From the NCBI RefSeq assembly GCF_001417735.1, contig NZ_BBUZ01000023.1, forward strand, positions 471,570 to 535,569: a stretch of 64,000 nucleotides of DNA. Reading direction: 5' to 3'. The notes under the pieces were generated by a model. The model had not been told where the DNA came from, searched no databases, and worked only from the letters and a program-made list of their open reading frames with translations. Source of the DNA: Streptomyces sp. NBRC 110028. GTDB taxonomy: Bacteria; Actinomycetota; Actinomycetes; Streptomycetales; Streptomycetaceae. Made by a program: the position numbers and the translations under genes. Positions 1-9,319 of this stretch are shown here, piece after piece. Each line of letters begins with the position of its first letter. The stretch's first letter is position 1.

Positions 1-826
1 CGGGGTGGCCCGGCTCGCTGTGGTCGTGCGGGTCCAGGTGCTCGCCCTCGCCCTCGTCGCTCGGCATCCGGCTCTCCGAACAGGAGCGGCACAGCAGCCG
101 CACCGACGACGACCAGTCCTCGGCCGCGAAGCCCGCGTCCGCCGCCAGCCGCTCCAGGGCGTCCCGGTCGGCCTCGGTGGCCGCCTCCAGCAGCACCACC
201 CAGGTCGGCACCGGGGACGGCGCCCACAGCTCGATCTCGTCGAACACCGGATACGCGGGCCCGGCGGCGGTGACGCGCTCCCCGTGCGGAACGCCGTCGT
301 GCAGCACCACCTCGCCCCAGCGCCGCCCGGAGGACGGCAGCGGGATGGACAGCACCTCGATCCGGGCCGGGTCCAGCCGGCGGCCCCACACCACCTCGGC
401 CTCGCCCTCCGGCGACAGCCGCACCGCCGCGCTGCCCAGCTCCATGCCGAGCGGCTCACCGGACGCGGACGCCTCCCCGGGCACCTTCAGCCCGTACGCC
501 TGCCAGGCGCGGCGGGCCAGCGGCCAGTCCTGGAGGGCGGTCGCGGCGATGCCCACGTTCCACCAGTCGGGAGCGCCCGCCTCGCGGTCCAGCAGCGCGA
601 CCGCGCGCAGCCCGGCGGCCCGGGCCTGCTCCCAGTCGTGCCGGAACTTGTGCAGCAGCGCGAGGTTGAACCAGGACTCCGACAGCCACGGCTCCAGATC
701 GGCGGCGCGCGTCAGCAGCGCGCCCGCGTCCTCGTACCGGCCATCGCCGATGAGCGTGAACGCACGGTCCGTGGCCTGCCGCCATGAGGCGGATGGCCGG
801 TGCCGTACCTTGCCGAAGATCTTCAC
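1..826 (-). CDS. TPR-like protein (C-terminus off the left edge)
   Basis: Continuous reading frame with clean G/C third positions that runs off the window edge, so the C-terminus is missing. The predicted protein starts MKIFGKVRHR at a GTG. Its first ~130 residues carry TPR-like helix pairs rich in Trp/Ala/Leu (for example WFNLALLHKF and DWWNVGIAAT). The remainder is an uncharacterised domain with CRSCSES and an acidic Asp/His-rich tail at the edge. TPRs normally mediate protein-protein contacts; no enzymatic motif is visible. The GTG at 826 has only a weak purine stretch (GGGAA) upstream and the frame stays open for some codons further upstream, so the start is the least certain part. Confidence 0.75.
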   Translation of the reverse strand, partial: MKIFGKVRHRPSASWRQATDRAFTLIGDGRYEDAGALLTRAADLEPWLSESWFNLALLHKFRHDWEQARAAGLRAVALLDREAGAPDWWNVGIAATALQDWPLARRAWQAYGLKVPGEASASGEPLGMELGSAAVRLSPEGEAEVVWGRRLDPARIEVLSIPLPSSGRRWGEVVLHDGVPHGERVTAAGPAYPVFDEIELWAPSPVPTWVVLLEAATEADRDALERLAADAGFAAEDWSSSVRLLCRSCSESRMPSDEGEGEHLDPHDHSEPGHP

Positions 827-924
827 GATTCCCGCCTGCCGGTATCGAAGTAGTCCCGTACCAGAACCTTGCGCGGACGGCGTCGCCCTCCCTGGGAGAC
901 AACCTGCCACACATCCGCGGACAT
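823..924 (-). CDS. possible 33-aa ORF overlapping the TPR gene start
   Basis: A short ORF (MSADVWQVV...FDTGRRES) ends in a TGA that overlaps the GTG of the TPR gene as GTGA, the arrangement typical of translational coupling. It is basic (GGRRRPRK) with no recognisable domain and a poor ribosome-binding site. It may simply be the open upstream region of the TPR gene read in another frame. Recorded as a possibility only. Confidence 0.2.
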   Translation of the reverse strand: MSADVWQVVSQGGRRRPRKVLVRDYFDTGRRES

Positions 925-1065
925 CTCAGCCCAGCCCCTCACCCTTCGGCCGGGGGACGATGCCCACCACACCTCCTTGCCACCGGCCATCGGCCCGACA
1001 CCCCTCTCTCGCATCCAACCATGCCTTTTGGGAGACCCGCTCATTACCCGCGAGTTCCGGGTTCC

Positions 1066-2619
1066 TCACCGGGGACGGTCGTACGCCGGGCGGGACAGCA
1101 CCGTCGCCAGCGCCTCGACCACCGCCGGGTCGAAGTCCCGCGCGGTGCCCAGCCGCAGCCGCTCCAGGGCGCGCAGCGGGGCCGCTCCCCCCTGTCCACC
1201 GGCCGCCGGACCGCCCGCCGCCTCGGTGTACGCGTTCACCGCGCGCACGATACGCGCGGGCAGCGGCTGTTCGCGGTACGGGTCCGCCTGCCGTTCGACG
1301 ATCACCGCGACCTCCGCGGGGACCCCCGTCTGCCGTACCACGGCGCCGCCCAGCCGCGCGATCCGCCGCTGCTCGGCGCGGGACAGCGGCTCGGTCGCCC
1401 CGGCCGGGACCGGGTCCACCAGGGACAGCTGCCCGATGTCGTGCATCAGCGCCGCGTATTCCAGCACAGTCAGGGCGGGCTCGGAAAGCCCCAGCTCACG
1501 ACCGACCGCCCGGCTGAGCCCGGCGACCTTGCGGGCGTGTCCGGCCGGGGTGTAGCCGGCGATCTCGGTCGAGCGGGCCAGGGAGGCGATGGTCTGGCGG
1601 CGGGTGGCCCGGATCGCGGCGTAGCGGCGGAACGAGTACTGGATCAGCAGCGGCGGCAGCGCCAGCACCGGCAGCGCCCACAGCCCGGCGACGGCCACCG
1701 TGAGCGCCATCACCACCCCGGTCGCACAGATCGCCGGCCCTATGCCGGTCAGCGCCCGCAGCTCGTCGCGGAGCAGCGGGCCGTACGGCCAGCCGGTGCG
1801 GGCGCGGGCCAGGGCGGCGGCGAGCACCGCGTCGCACAGCGCGGTCAGGGCCAGCACGCCCAGCAAGTAGCCGACGAGGGCGGGGCCGTGCCCCAGCCAG
1901 GAGGCCAACCGGCCGGTGTGGTGCAACGGTTGGAAGCAGGTGGCCGCGAATCCCACGGTCAGCACGCGGCGGGCGGTGTGGCCCGGGTCGGCCGGGCGCC
2001 CGAGCGCCATGCGCGGCGCCAGACCCGTCAGCGAGGCCGCCACGACGACGGTGACGACCTGGAGCACCCCATGGCCGGTGGGTTCCCCGCCCAGCCGCCC
2101 CAGCAGGGCGTACCCGAGGGCGCCCGCGGCGGCGAGGGGCGTCGGCTCGCCGCGCTGCTCGTGCGCCCCGCTCGCGCGCGGGAGCGCGGCCGGGGTGTCG
2201 CAGCACCGGATGGCCTCCCCGAGGGCGATGAGCAGCCCGAAGGCGAGCGCCGCCCCCGGCTCGCGTATCCCGTGCCACTCCGTCCAGGCCAGCGCCACCA
2301 CGGCGAGCGCCCCGGCGGCGCCGTACACGGCGCCGAGGACGCCCCCGCCGGCCCGCCGGGACCCGGGGCGCCCGCTCCCGCCCCGGGTCCGGCGCGCGCG
2401 CCGGACCACCCGCGCGTGCGCCTCCGCGAGCCGCCGGAGCCCGCCGGGCGGCCCGCCGGACCGGCTGCCGGGGCGGCCGGGCACACCCGCGTCCCCGCCC
2501 GGCCCGGCGCGGCGGGGCTCATGCGGGCCACGGCCCGCCCTCGCCGCGGCCCCCACCGCCGCGTTCCGGTCCCGGCCCGGACCCGGGCCGGGCGCGCCGG
2601 GGCGCCGGGCGGGGGTCAC
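1066..2619 (-). CDS. membrane protein with a degenerate HD domain
   Basis: 517 aa. The N-terminus is a long Arg/Pro/Gly-rich region, followed by several hydrophobic segments and a C-terminal HD domain. The HD pair sits in MHDIGQL (His393-Asp394). Compared with the neighbouring HD-GYP protein, the Lys of HDIGKL is Gln and the GYP signature is absent, so it resembles an HD-GYP relative that has lost key residues. The GTG start at 2619 overlaps the TGA of the upstream gene as GTGA, implying translational coupling; the frame is open further upstream but lies inside that gene. It may act with the HD-GYP partner as a regulatory or structural subunit (inference). Confidence 0.8.
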   Translation of the reverse strand: MTPARRPGAPGPGPGRDRNAAVGAAARAGRGPHEPRRAGPGGDAGVPGRPGSRSGGPPGGLRRLAEAHARVVRRARRTRGGSGRPGSRRAGGGVLGAVYGAAGALAVVALAWTEWHGIREPGAALAFGLLIALGEAIRCCDTPAALPRASGAHEQRGEPTPLAAAGALGYALLGRLGGEPTGHGVLQVVTVVVAASLTGLAPRMALGRPADPGHTARRVLTVGFAATCFQPLHHTGRLASWLGHGPALVGYLLGVLALTALCDAVLAAALARARTGWPYGPLLRDELRALTGIGPAICATGVVMALTVAVAGLWALPVLALPPLLIQYSFRRYAAIRATRRQTIASLARSTEIAGYTPAGHARKVAGLSRAVGRELGLSEPALTVLEYAALMHDIGQLSLVDPVPAGATEPLSRAEQRRIARLGGAVVRQTGVPAEVAVIVERQADPYREQPLPARIVRAVNAYTEAAGGPAAGGQGGAAPLRALERLRLGTARDFDPAVVEALATVLSRPAYDRPR

Positions 2620-4073
2620 GGGGCGCCGCCGGGGCGCGGGGGTTCCGGAGGCGGCGGGGTGCCGCCGGGGGCGCGCGGGGCGGTGGCGGCGCGTACGAGC
2701 GGGGGCGGCGGGACGTTTCCGCGCTCGTCGGCGGCGGGCGCGGCGCCCGTCACCGCCCCCGTAGGAGCTTCCGTACGGGCCTCCGTAAAGGCCTCCGCAC
2801 GGGCGTCCGCGGTGACCGCCGCGTGCCAGCCATGCCGGTCCAGCGCGCGGGCCAGGGCCCGCACCATGCGCGGGTCGAACTGCGTGCCCGCGCACCGCTT
2901 CAGCTCCCGCACGGCCGTCTCCACCGGGCGGGCCCGGCTGTACGTACGCGTCGAGGTCATCGCGTCGAAGGCGTCCGCGACCGCCACCACCCGCGCGAAC
3001 TCCGGGATCTGGGACCCGGCCAGCCCGTACGGATAGCCGCTGCCGTCCAGCCGCTCGTGATGGTGCAGGATGGCCGTCCGCGCCTCGCCCAGGAAGCGGA
3101 TGCCGCGCACCATCTCATGGCCGTATTCGGGGTGCAGCTCGATGACGCGGCGCTCCTCGGGGGTCAGCGGACCGTTCTTGCGCAGCAGCCGGGTGGGGAC
3201 GCCGAGCTTGCCCACGTCGTGCAGGATGCCCGCGATGCGCAGGGCCTCCAGCCGGTCGCCGTTCATGCCCAGCTCGCGGGCGATCATCACGGAGGCGCGG
3301 CCGACGCGCTCGCTGTGGCCCCGGGTGTAGCGGTCCTTGATGTCGACCGCCTGGACGAGGGCGCGGATGGTGGCCTGGTGGGCGGCGCGCTCGCGGTGAC
3401 AGAGCGCGAAGACGCACGCGCAGACGTACATCGGCAGCAGCACCAGCAGGGCCGCCGCCGGTCCGTACGGGCTGCGCCACAGCACCGCCATGGCGAGCCC
3501 GGCGGGCCCGTGGACCAGCTGGGGCGCCAGCGCGCTCAGGGGCCGGCCGCGCCAGGCGGCACGGGCCGGGCGGCGCTCGGCCAGGACCAGCACCCCGACC
3601 TCCAGCGCGGCGGTGACCAGCCCCAGCACGAGCGCGGCGGCCGGCGCGGCGGCCAGGGCCCGCGGAAAACCGGGCACACCGGGGTTCTCGGCGGCGCGCA
3701 GCGCGTACGGGCCGCAGAGCGCCCGGAAGGCGTACGCGGTGGCCCAGACGGCCAGGGAGAGCTGTGCGGCGCGCCAGGCGCGCCGCACCGGCGCGGGGTG
3801 CCGCTCGACCCGGCCCAGCAGCGCCCCGGGCACCGCGACGAGCGCCGCGGCGGCGGGCGGCAGCAGAAAAGCCCCGGCCAGCAGGACGGGGCCGCACCAC
3901 TCGGGGGACGGGGCCCGCACCGTACGGGACCCCACCGCGTACACCGCGGCGAGCAGGATCACCGTGGTCCAGGGGACGGCCGTGTGGGGACGCAGCACCG
4001 GGGCGGCGCACAGCGCCCCGGCGAGCACGGCGCTCAGTACATAGGCGCGCGCCCCGAGAGGAAGTGCCCGCAA
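2616..4073 (-). CDS. HD-GYP domain membrane protein, probable c-di-GMP phosphodiesterase
   Basis: 485 aa. Residues ~10-225 contain several hydrophobic, probably membrane-spanning segments; residues ~235-420 form a complete HD-GYP domain. Visible are HDVGKLG with His285-Asp286, HHHERLDGSGYP with GYP at 346-348, and VADAFDAMTS. HD-GYP enzymes hydrolyse cyclic di-GMP, which in Streptomyces controls development through BldD and other effectors (family knowledge). The C-terminus is a Pro/Gly/Ala-rich tail. The likely start is a TTG preceded by GGAGGAGGG at 6-nt spacing. It is coupled to the degenerate HD gene downstream and lies 172 bp after rsrA on the same strand. Confidence 0.85.
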   Translation of the reverse strand: MRALPLGARAYVLSAVLAGALCAAPVLRPHTAVPWTTVILLAAVYAVGSRTVRAPSPEWCGPVLLAGAFLLPPAAAALVAVPGALLGRVERHPAPVRRAWRAAQLSLAVWATAYAFRALCGPYALRAAENPGVPGFPRALAAAPAAALVLGLVTAALEVGVLVLAERRPARAAWRGRPLSALAPQLVHGPAGLAMAVLWRSPYGPAAALLVLLPMYVCACVFALCHRERAAHQATIRALVQAVDIKDRYTRGHSERVGRASVMIARELGMNGDRLEALRIAGILHDVGKLGVPTRLLRKNGPLTPEERRVIELHPEYGHEMVRGIRFLGEARTAILHHHERLDGSGYPYGLAGSQIPEFARVVAVADAFDAMTSTRTYSRARPVETAVRELKRCAGTQFDPRMVRALARALDRHGWHAAVTADARAEAFTEARTEAPTGAVTGAAPAADERGNVPPPPLVRAATAPRAPGGTPPPPEPPRPGGAP

Positions 4074-4223
4074 CGACCGCCCTCCTCCCCATCCGCATCC
4101 GGTCGCCGCCCCACGTCAGGGGCGGGTCAGATTGGGGAGAATAGGGCCGCATGAGGCGGGCGGGAGCGGAGGGACCGCCCGATTGCACCCCTTCGGGTGA
4201 TGATCGGACCTTCGGTGCACACC

Positions 4224-4240
4224 GCCCGCGTCCCGCGGGC
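4224..4240 (-). terminator. GC-rich hairpin just downstream of rsrA
   Basis: Perfect 7-bp inverted repeat GCCCGCG-tcc-CGCGGGC directly after the rsrA stop. There is no long T-run, so it may be a weak terminator or a 3'-end stabiliser between rsrA and the HD-GYP gene. Confidence 0.4.
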
Positions 4241-4245
4241 CAGGG

Positions 4246-4581
4246 TCACTCCTGGGCGGTGGTGGGCGTACGCGCCTCGGGGGAGTCCGCCGTCTCCGCG
4301 GTCAGCTCACGCTCCGGCACGGCTTCCCCCGCCCGGATCAGCTCGATGCGGCCCATGACCTTCGAACGGAGGTCGCTGGGCACGTCGTCATGCCCGCAGC
4401 ACCGCTTGACCAGCTTCTTCACGGCCTGCTCCAGGCCGTACTTCTCCAGGCAGGGGGAGCACTCGTCGAAGTGCATCTCGAATTTGGCGCAGTCGCCGTC
4501 GGGCATCTCGCGATCGAGGAACTCGTAGAGATGGTCGAGGACCTCGGAGCAATCCGTCTCGTGCGGCTCTCCGCAGCTCAT
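4246..4581 (-). CDS. rsrA: zinc-containing redox-sensitive anti-sigma factor RsrA
   Basis: 111 aa, ZAS-family anti-sigma factor that sequesters sigma-R in the reduced, zinc-bound state and releases it when thiols oxidise. All seven cysteine/histidine positions known for S. coelicolor RsrA that I can check are present: Cys3, His7, Cys11, His37, Cys41, Cys44 and the Cys61-Cys62 pair. His37-x3-Cys41-x2-Cys44 is the core motif. The ATG overlaps the sigR stop as ATGA, so stoichiometry is probably set by translational coupling. The last ~25 residues are Thr/Glu-rich. The true start is the ATG at 4581; the longer open frame upstream lies inside sigR. Confidence 0.97.
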   Translation of the reverse strand: MSCGEPHETDCSEVLDHLYEFLDREMPDGDCAKFEMHFDECSPCLEKYGLEQAVKKLVKRCCGHDDVPSDLRSKVMGRIELIRAGEAVPERELTAETADSPEARTPTTAQE

Positions 4582-5435
4582 GAGTCCGCGCCTTTCCGAT
4601 CGTGCGACTCGTCCGCCACCGCACCGGACGCGCCCGCCGGGACGAGCCCGCGCCCACGGGCATAGTCCTCCAGCATGCCGCGCAGCTGACGGCGCCCACG
4701 GTGCAGGCGGGACATCACCGTACCGATGGGTGTCCCCATGATGTCGGCGATCTCCTTGTACGCAAACCCTTCGACATCCGCGAGGTAGACCGCGATCCGG
4801 AACTCCTCGGGAATGGCCTGAAGGGCCTCCTTGACATCCGAATCCGGAAGGTGATCCAGGGCCTGGGACTCGGCGGACCGCAGACCGGTCGACATGTGCG
4901 ACTCGGCGCGGGCGAGCTGCCAGTCCTCGATCTCCTCGGCCGCGCTGCGCTGGGGTTCGCGCTGCTTCTTGCGGTACGAGTTGATGAACGTATTGGTGAG
5001 GATGCGGTACAGCCACGCCTTGAGGTTGGTGCCCTCGCGGAATTGGTGGAAGGACCCGTACGCCTTCGCGTACGTCTCCTGCACGAGGTCCTCTGCGTCG
5101 GCCGGATTACGGGTCATCCGCAGCGCGGCAGAGTACATCTGGTCGAGAAACGTCAGGGCGTCCCGCTCGAAGCGCGCGTTGCGCTCGGCGGACGTCTCCT
5201 GCCGCTGCTCGGCCGGCTCTCCCTCGATGACGCCGTCGGTCTCTGCGTCGGTCCCAGTGACCTGACCCACCTCCTCCGTTTCCGCGGCGGGGCCGGATGC
5301 GGACCCGCTCGAATCGGAGAATAGACGACGATCCGGTCCGCCCGCCGCCTCGATCTTCGCGGTCTGCTCCGCCTCCAGCTGACGCCAGTCCAGGTCAGCC
5401 GCCTGCGGGCGGGCCGGGCAAGCAAGCGAACCCAT
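4578..5435 (-). CDS. sigR: ECF sigma factor SigR, with long (sigma-R') and short start sites
   Basis: Sigma factor controlling the thiol-oxidative stress response. Region 2 covers [20 protein letters not shown] and [16 protein letters not shown]; region 4 covers [20 protein letters not shown] and [14 protein letters not shown]. The frame opens with an ATG at 5435. A GTG at 5270 (starting VGQVTGTDA) is exactly codon 56, matching the 55-residue N-terminal extension known for the unstable S. coelicolor isoform sigma-R' (established knowledge). The short form would be 230 aa. It is autoregulated by the sigma-R promoter at 5498-5523 and forms an operon with rsrA through an ATGA overlap. Confidence 0.97.
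   Translation of the reverse strand: MGSLACPARPQAADLDWRQLEAEQTAKIEAAGGPDRRLFSDSSGSASGPAAETEEVGQVTGTDAETDGVIEGEPAEQRQETSAERNARFERDALTFLDQMYSAALRMTRNPADAEDLVQETYAKAYGSFHQFREGTNLKAWLYRILTNTFINSYRKKQREPQRSAAEEIEDWQLARAESHMSTGLRSAESQALDHLPDSDVKEALQAIPEEFRIAVYLADVEGFAYKEIADIMGTPIGTVMSRLHRGRRQLRGMLEDYARGRGLVPAGASGAVADESHDRKGADS
5318..5346 (-). promoter_or_regulatory. candidate internal promoter (p1-like) for short SigR
   Basis: A TATTCT hexamer (5318-5323) lies inside the sigma-R' extension, about 45 nt upstream of the GTG for short SigR. In S. coelicolor the WblC-dependent sigRp1 transcript encodes only the stable isoform, and this is the right place for it. The -35 region is GC-rich and no clear AT-rich WblC box is visible, so the call is tentative. 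Confidence 0.3.
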
Positions 5436-5497
5436 GCGGGGAACTCCCTCTCCTCGTGCTGGTGCCTCGTATCGCGGTCAGTACCTACGAGCCGTAT

Positions 5498-5523
5498 AAC
5501 ACCAGCCCCCCACCCCGCATTCC
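5498..5523 (-). promoter_or_regulatory. sigma-R-dependent promoter of sigR (p2)
   Basis: On the minus strand, GGAAT (5519-5523) is followed after exactly 18 nt by GTT (5498-5500). This matches the known sigma-R consensus GGAAT-N18-GTT. It lies about 63 bp upstream of the ATG for the long isoform, giving the positive feedback loop known from S. coelicolor. Confidence 0.92.
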
Positions 5524-5545
5524 CGTGACCTCGCGCACACGGCGC

Positions 5546-6214
5546 TCAGCCCGCGAGCCGCGTCAGCCACTCCCCCACCGCTTCGGTGATCACGGCAAGG
5601 GCTTCGGGTTCGGTGACGTCCGCCGACTTCGGCACGGCGAAGCCGTGGTCACCGTGCTCCACCTCGACCAGCTCCGTGCCCTCCGGCAGCGCCGGGAACT
5701 CCCCGGGGCGGCCGAAGGGGTCGCGGCCGCCCTGGACGACCAGCGTCGGCAGGCGCGTGGACAGCAGCTCCTCGGCGCGGGACTTCTCCGGCTTGCCCGG
5801 CGGGTGCAGCGGGAAGGACAGCGCCAGCACCGCGCGGGCACCCAGCTCCGCCCCCGTACGGCAGGCCACCCGCGCCCCCGCGCTGCGGCCGCCCGCGACG
5901 AGCGGCAGGCCGGGCCGCTCCAGCGCGGGCCACAGCGCGCGCCAGCCGCTGTCGAGGGTCTTGGGGGCGGGCGCGACCTTCTTGCCCGCCACCCGCCACG
6001 GCTGCTCCACCAGCGCCACGCTCACCCCCAGCGGCGGCAGCGCGGCGGCCAGCGCCCGCAGGTCGCGCGCCTCGATGCCGCCGCCCGCGCCGTGCGAGAC
6101 GGCCAGCACGGTGTGCGCGCCGGAGGCGTGGTGCCAGGTGATGCGGGCGTCGCCGGCCGGGGTCGGCACGGTCTCGGCGGTGGGCGTGGTGCCGGGCACA
6201 GGGGTACGCGTCAT
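5546..6214 (-). CDS. KANL3/Tex30-type alpha/beta hydrolase
   Basis: 222 aa single-domain alpha/beta hydrolase. The nucleophile elbow is GGRSAGAR, the acid is in GGRDPFG and the histidine in HGDHGFAV, in the correct order. There is no signal peptide, so it is cytoplasmic. The family resembles dienelactone hydrolases and the KANL3/Tex30 group; the substrate is unknown. The ATG at 6214 overlaps the last base of the upstream HMCES-type gene (TGATG), so the two are co-translated. Confidence 0.85.
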   Translation of the reverse strand: MTRTPVPGTTPTAETVPTPAGDARITWHHASGAHTVLAVSHGAGGGIEARDLRALAAALPPLGVSVALVEQPWRVAGKKVAPAPKTLDSGWRALWPALERPGLPLVAGGRSAGARVACRTGAELGARAVLALSFPLHPPGKPEKSRAEELLSTRLPTLVVQGGRDPFGRPGEFPALPEGTELVEVEHGDHGFAVPKSADVTEPEALAVITEAVGEWLTRLAG

Positions 6215-7053
6215 CAGAACAGGGTGCCCTCTTCCGGAGCCTCCAGCTCCGTCAGCAGCTCCGGTCCGTTGTTACGGACATCACTCACCCCGGTCGCGAC
6301 GGGGTACGCGCGCAGCAGCCCCGCGGGCGGCGGCGCCAGCAGCGGACGCAGGTCCTCGGGGTCGGTACGGGCGGGATCCAGCCAGGAGTCCCAGCGGTCC
6401 TCGGTGAGCACGAGCGGCATCCGCGGATGGATATCGGCCAGCGAGCCCGGGCCCTCGCCCTCGGCGCCGACGCCGCCGCCTGCGAACGGCTCCCGCTCCG
6501 CCTCGGTGGTGATCACCGTGCAGGTCACCCACCAGGCGCGGGGGTGCTCGTCGGGCAGCGTACGGTCCCGCCAGAACTCGTACAGCCCGGCCATCGCCAT
6601 GACCGAACCGTCCACCGGGGTGACGAAGTACGGCTGCTTGCGCGGCCGTTTGCGCTTCCCCTTCTCCTCCAGCTGCCGCTCCCCCGAGCCGGTGACCCAC
6701 TCGTAGTAGCCGTCGGCGGGCAGGATGCAGCGGCGCGAGGCGAACGGGCGCCGGTACGAGGGCTTCTCGTGCACGGTCTCGGCCCGGGCGTTGATCATCT
6801 TCGGGCCGCCCTCCGGGGACTTCGCCCAGGACGGGACGAGGCCCCACTTCAGCGCCCGCAACTGGCGGACCGGCCGCGGCCCGGCGGCTTCGGCCTCGGG
6901 GCCCTTGAGCGGGCGTTCCAGCACCGCGTACACGTCCTTGGTGGGCGCGACGTTCCAGTCCGGCGCCAGAGTCTCCTCCGGCTCCCACTTCTCCACCCCG
7001 AAGAGCCCGACGAGATCCTCAGGTCTCCGGCTCGCTGCGTATCGACCGCACAT
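6214..7053 (-). CDS. SOS response-associated HMCES/YedK-type protein
   Basis: 279 aa, SRAP family. These proteins trap abasic sites in single-stranded DNA through a thiazolidine link to Cys2. The protein starts MCGRY, so the catalytic Cys2 is exposed after Met removal. Family motifs follow: WNVAPT, LKWGLVPSWA, INARAET, RCILPADGYYEW and IHPRMP. It has a basic insert (KGKRKRPRK) around residues 155-165 and a Gly-rich loop later. The start is fixed by the need for Cys2; the longer open frame upstream crosses the divergent M50 gene and is spurious. Confidence 0.93.
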   Translation of the reverse strand: MCGRYAASRRPEDLVGLFGVEKWEPEETLAPDWNVAPTKDVYAVLERPLKGPEAEAAGPRPVRQLRALKWGLVPSWAKSPEGGPKMINARAETVHEKPSYRRPFASRRCILPADGYYEWVTGSGERQLEEKGKRKRPRKQPYFVTPVDGSVMAMAGLYEFWRDRTLPDEHPRAWWVTCTVITTEAEREPFAGGGVGAEGEGPGSLADIHPRMPLVLTEDRWDSWLDPARTDPEDLRPLLAPPPAGLLRAYPVATGVSDVRNNGPELLTELEAPEEGTLF

Positions 7054-7101
7054 AGGTGCCACACTGCCACGACGCAAACCGACGCGAGGAGCCGCCCGCA
7101 C

Positions 7102-7815
7102 ATGGACGCAACGAACGCCACCGATCTGTGGGACCGGGTCGTGGGAGCCCAGCCCGACCCCACGCTGTGGCTGGTCGCCTCCACCGGAGTGATAGCCCTC
7201 GCCGTCGTCGTCTTCCGCACCTCCTGGCGCATATCCCGCAACGCGATCACGATCGCCCACGAGGGCGGTCACGGACTGGTCGCGCTGCTCAGCGGGCGGC
7301 GGCTGGACGGCATACGGCTGCACTCGGACACCTCGGGGCTGACCGTCTCGCGCGGCAGGCCCACCGGCATCGGCATGGTGCTCACGGCGGCAGCCGGGTA
7401 CACCGCGCCCTCCCTGATCGGGCTGCTCGGCGCCTGGCTGCTGGCCGCGAACCACATCACCGCGCTGCTGTGGGGCACGACGGCGCTGCTCGCCGCGATG
7501 CTGGTGATGATCCGCAACGCGTACGGCGTGCTCACGGTCGTCACCGCCGGGGCCGCCTTCTTCCTCGTCTCCTGGCTGACCGAGCCGGACGTCCAGGCCG
7601 CGTTCGCCTACGGCGTGGTGTGGTTCCTGCTGATCGGCGGCGTCCGTCCGCCGTTCGAACTCCAGGGCAAGCGGCGGCGCGGCGGGGCGTACGACTCCGA
7701 CCCCGACCAGCTGGCCCGGCTCACCAACGTGCCGGCCGTGGTGTGGCTGCTGCTCTTCCACGTCGTCTCGCTGTGCTCACTGATCGGCGGCGGCCGCTGG
7801 CTGCTGCGGCTGTGA
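7102..7815 (+). CDS. M50-family membrane zinc metallopeptidase
   Basis: 237 aa integral membrane protein. HEGGH in the first third is the HExxH zinc motif inside a membrane segment, typical of M50B site-2-protease relatives. Several further hydrophobic helices follow, including VLTVVTAGAAFFLVSWL and a C-terminal WLLLFHVVSLCSLIGG. The family does intramembrane proteolysis; the substrate here is unknown. It starts at an ATG 48 bp from the divergently transcribed HMCES-type gene, so the two share one short promoter region. Confidence 0.88.
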   Translation: MDATNATDLWDRVVGAQPDPTLWLVASTGVIALAVVVFRTSWRISRNAITIAHEGGHGLVALLSGRRLDGIRLHSDTSGLTVSRGRPTGIGMVLTAAAGYTAPSLIGLLGAWLLAANHITALLWGTTALLAAMLVMIRNAYGVLTVVTAGAAFFLVSWLTEPDVQAAFAYGVVWFLLIGGVRPPFELQGKRRRGGAYDSDPDQLARLTNVPAVVWLLLFHVVSLCSLIGGGRWLLRL

Positions 7816-7930
7816 CCCGTACACACCCTCGGCACACCCCTCCACCGTCTGTACCAGCGCTGTGTTTCGACTGGGTTTCGCCACTTTTGATCAAGATTCG
7901 CACTCTCGGTGAGCCACTAAAGTGAGACCC

Positions 7931-9307
7931 ATGACCGGCATTGAGACTTCCCCGGGCGACCACACCGCCCTCTGGCCCGCCCCGACCGCTGACGGGGCGG
8001 TCGACGCGACCGTCACCGTGCCCGGATCGAAGTCCGTCACCAACCGCGGGCTGATCCTGGCCGCGCTCGCCGCCGAACCCGGCTGGCTGCGCCGGCCGCT
8101 GCGCTCGCGCGACACCGTGCTGATGGCCGACGCGCTGCGCGCGATGGGCGTCGGCATCGAGGAGACGGTCTCCGACGGTGCCTTCGGCGCGGGCGGCTCC
8201 TCCGGCGGCGGCGAGGCGTGGCGGATCATCCCCTCCGGACTCCACGGCCCGGCCACCATCGACGTCGGCAACGCGGGCACCGTGATGCGCTTCCTGCCGC
8301 CCGTCGCCTCCCTCTCCGACGGCCCGGTCCGCTTCGACGGCGACCCGCGCTCGCACGAGCGCCCGCTGCACGGCGTGATCGACGCGCTGCGCGCGCTCGG
8401 CGCCCGCATCGACGACGACGGCCGCGGCGCGCTGCCGCTGACCGTGCACGGCGGCGGGGCGCTGGACGGCGGCCCGGTGCGCATCGACGCCTCCTCGTCC
8501 TCCCAGTTCGTCAGCGCGCTGCTGCTGTCCGCGCCGCGCTTCAACCAGGGCGTCGAGGTGCGCCACATCGGCTCCGCACTGCCCTCCCTGCCGCACATCC
8601 GGATGACCGTCGACATGCTGCGCGCGGCGGGCGCGCGGGTCGACACCCCGGAGGCGGGCGGCGAGCCGGGCGTCTGGCGGGTCGCGCCGAGCGCGCTGCT
8701 CGGCCGGGACCTGGTCGTCGAGCCCGATCTGTCCAACGCGGCGCCGTTCCTGGCGGCCGCCCTGGTCACCGGCGGCCGGGTGACCATCCCGGACTGGCCC
8801 GAGCACACCACCCAGCCCGGTGACGCGCTGCGGCAGATCTTCACCGACATGGGCGGTTCCTGCGAGCTGACCGACGCCGGGCTGACCTTCACCGGCACCG
8901 GCCGGATCACCGGCATCGACGCCGATCTGCACGAGGTCGGCGAGTTGACCCCGGTGATCGCGGCGGTCGCGGCGCTGGCCGACTCCGGGTCCGTCCTGCG
9001 CGGCATCGCCCATCTGCGGCTCCACGAGACCGACCGGCTGGCCGCCCTCACCAAGGAGATCAACGAACTCGGCGGCGACGTCGCGGAGACCGAGGACGGC
9101 CTGCGGATCAACCCGCGCCCGCTGCACGGCGGGATCTTCCACACCTACGAGGACCACCGGCTGGCCACCGCCGCCGCGGTCCTGGGCCTGACCGTCGAGG
9201 GCGTCCAGATCGAGAACGTGGCGACCACGGCCAAGACCCTGCCGGACTTCCCCGGCCTGTGGACCGGGATGCTCGACGCGACACCATCCGCGGCGCGGGG
9301 AGCCTGA
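7931..9307 (+). CDS. aroA: 3-phosphoshikimate 1-carboxyvinyltransferase (EPSP synthase)
   Basis: 458 aa. Sixth step of the shikimate pathway: shikimate-3-phosphate plus PEP gives EPSP. Visible motifs are [18 protein letters not shown] (substrate-binding Lys/Ser/Arg), [12 protein letters not shown] (the family signature) and [12 protein letters not shown]. Length is normal. The ATG at 7931 fits other Streptomyces AroA proteins; an in-frame GTG at 7922 is the alternative. rsgA follows only 12 bp downstream, so the two form an operon. Confidence 0.97.
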   Translation: MTGIETSPGDHTALWPAPTADGAVDATVTVPGSKSVTNRGLILAALAAEPGWLRRPLRSRDTVLMADALRAMGVGIEETVSDGAFGAGGSSGGGEAWRIIPSGLHGPATIDVGNAGTVMRFLPPVASLSDGPVRFDGDPRSHERPLHGVIDALRALGARIDDDGRGALPLTVHGGGALDGGPVRIDASSSSQFVSALLLSAPRFNQGVEVRHIGSALPSLPHIRMTVDMLRAAGARVDTPEAGGEPGVWRVAPSALLGRDLVVEPDLSNAAPFLAAALVTGGRVTIPDWPEHTTQPGDALRQIFTDMGGSCELTDAGLTFTGTGRITGIDADLHEVGELTPVIAAVAALADSGSVLRGIAHLRLHETDRLAALTKEINELGGDVAETEDGLRINPRPLHGGIFHTYEDHRLATAAAVLGLTVEGVQIENVATTAKTLPDFPGLWTGMLDATPSAARGA

Positions 9308-9319
9308 GGGCGTTCCGCC

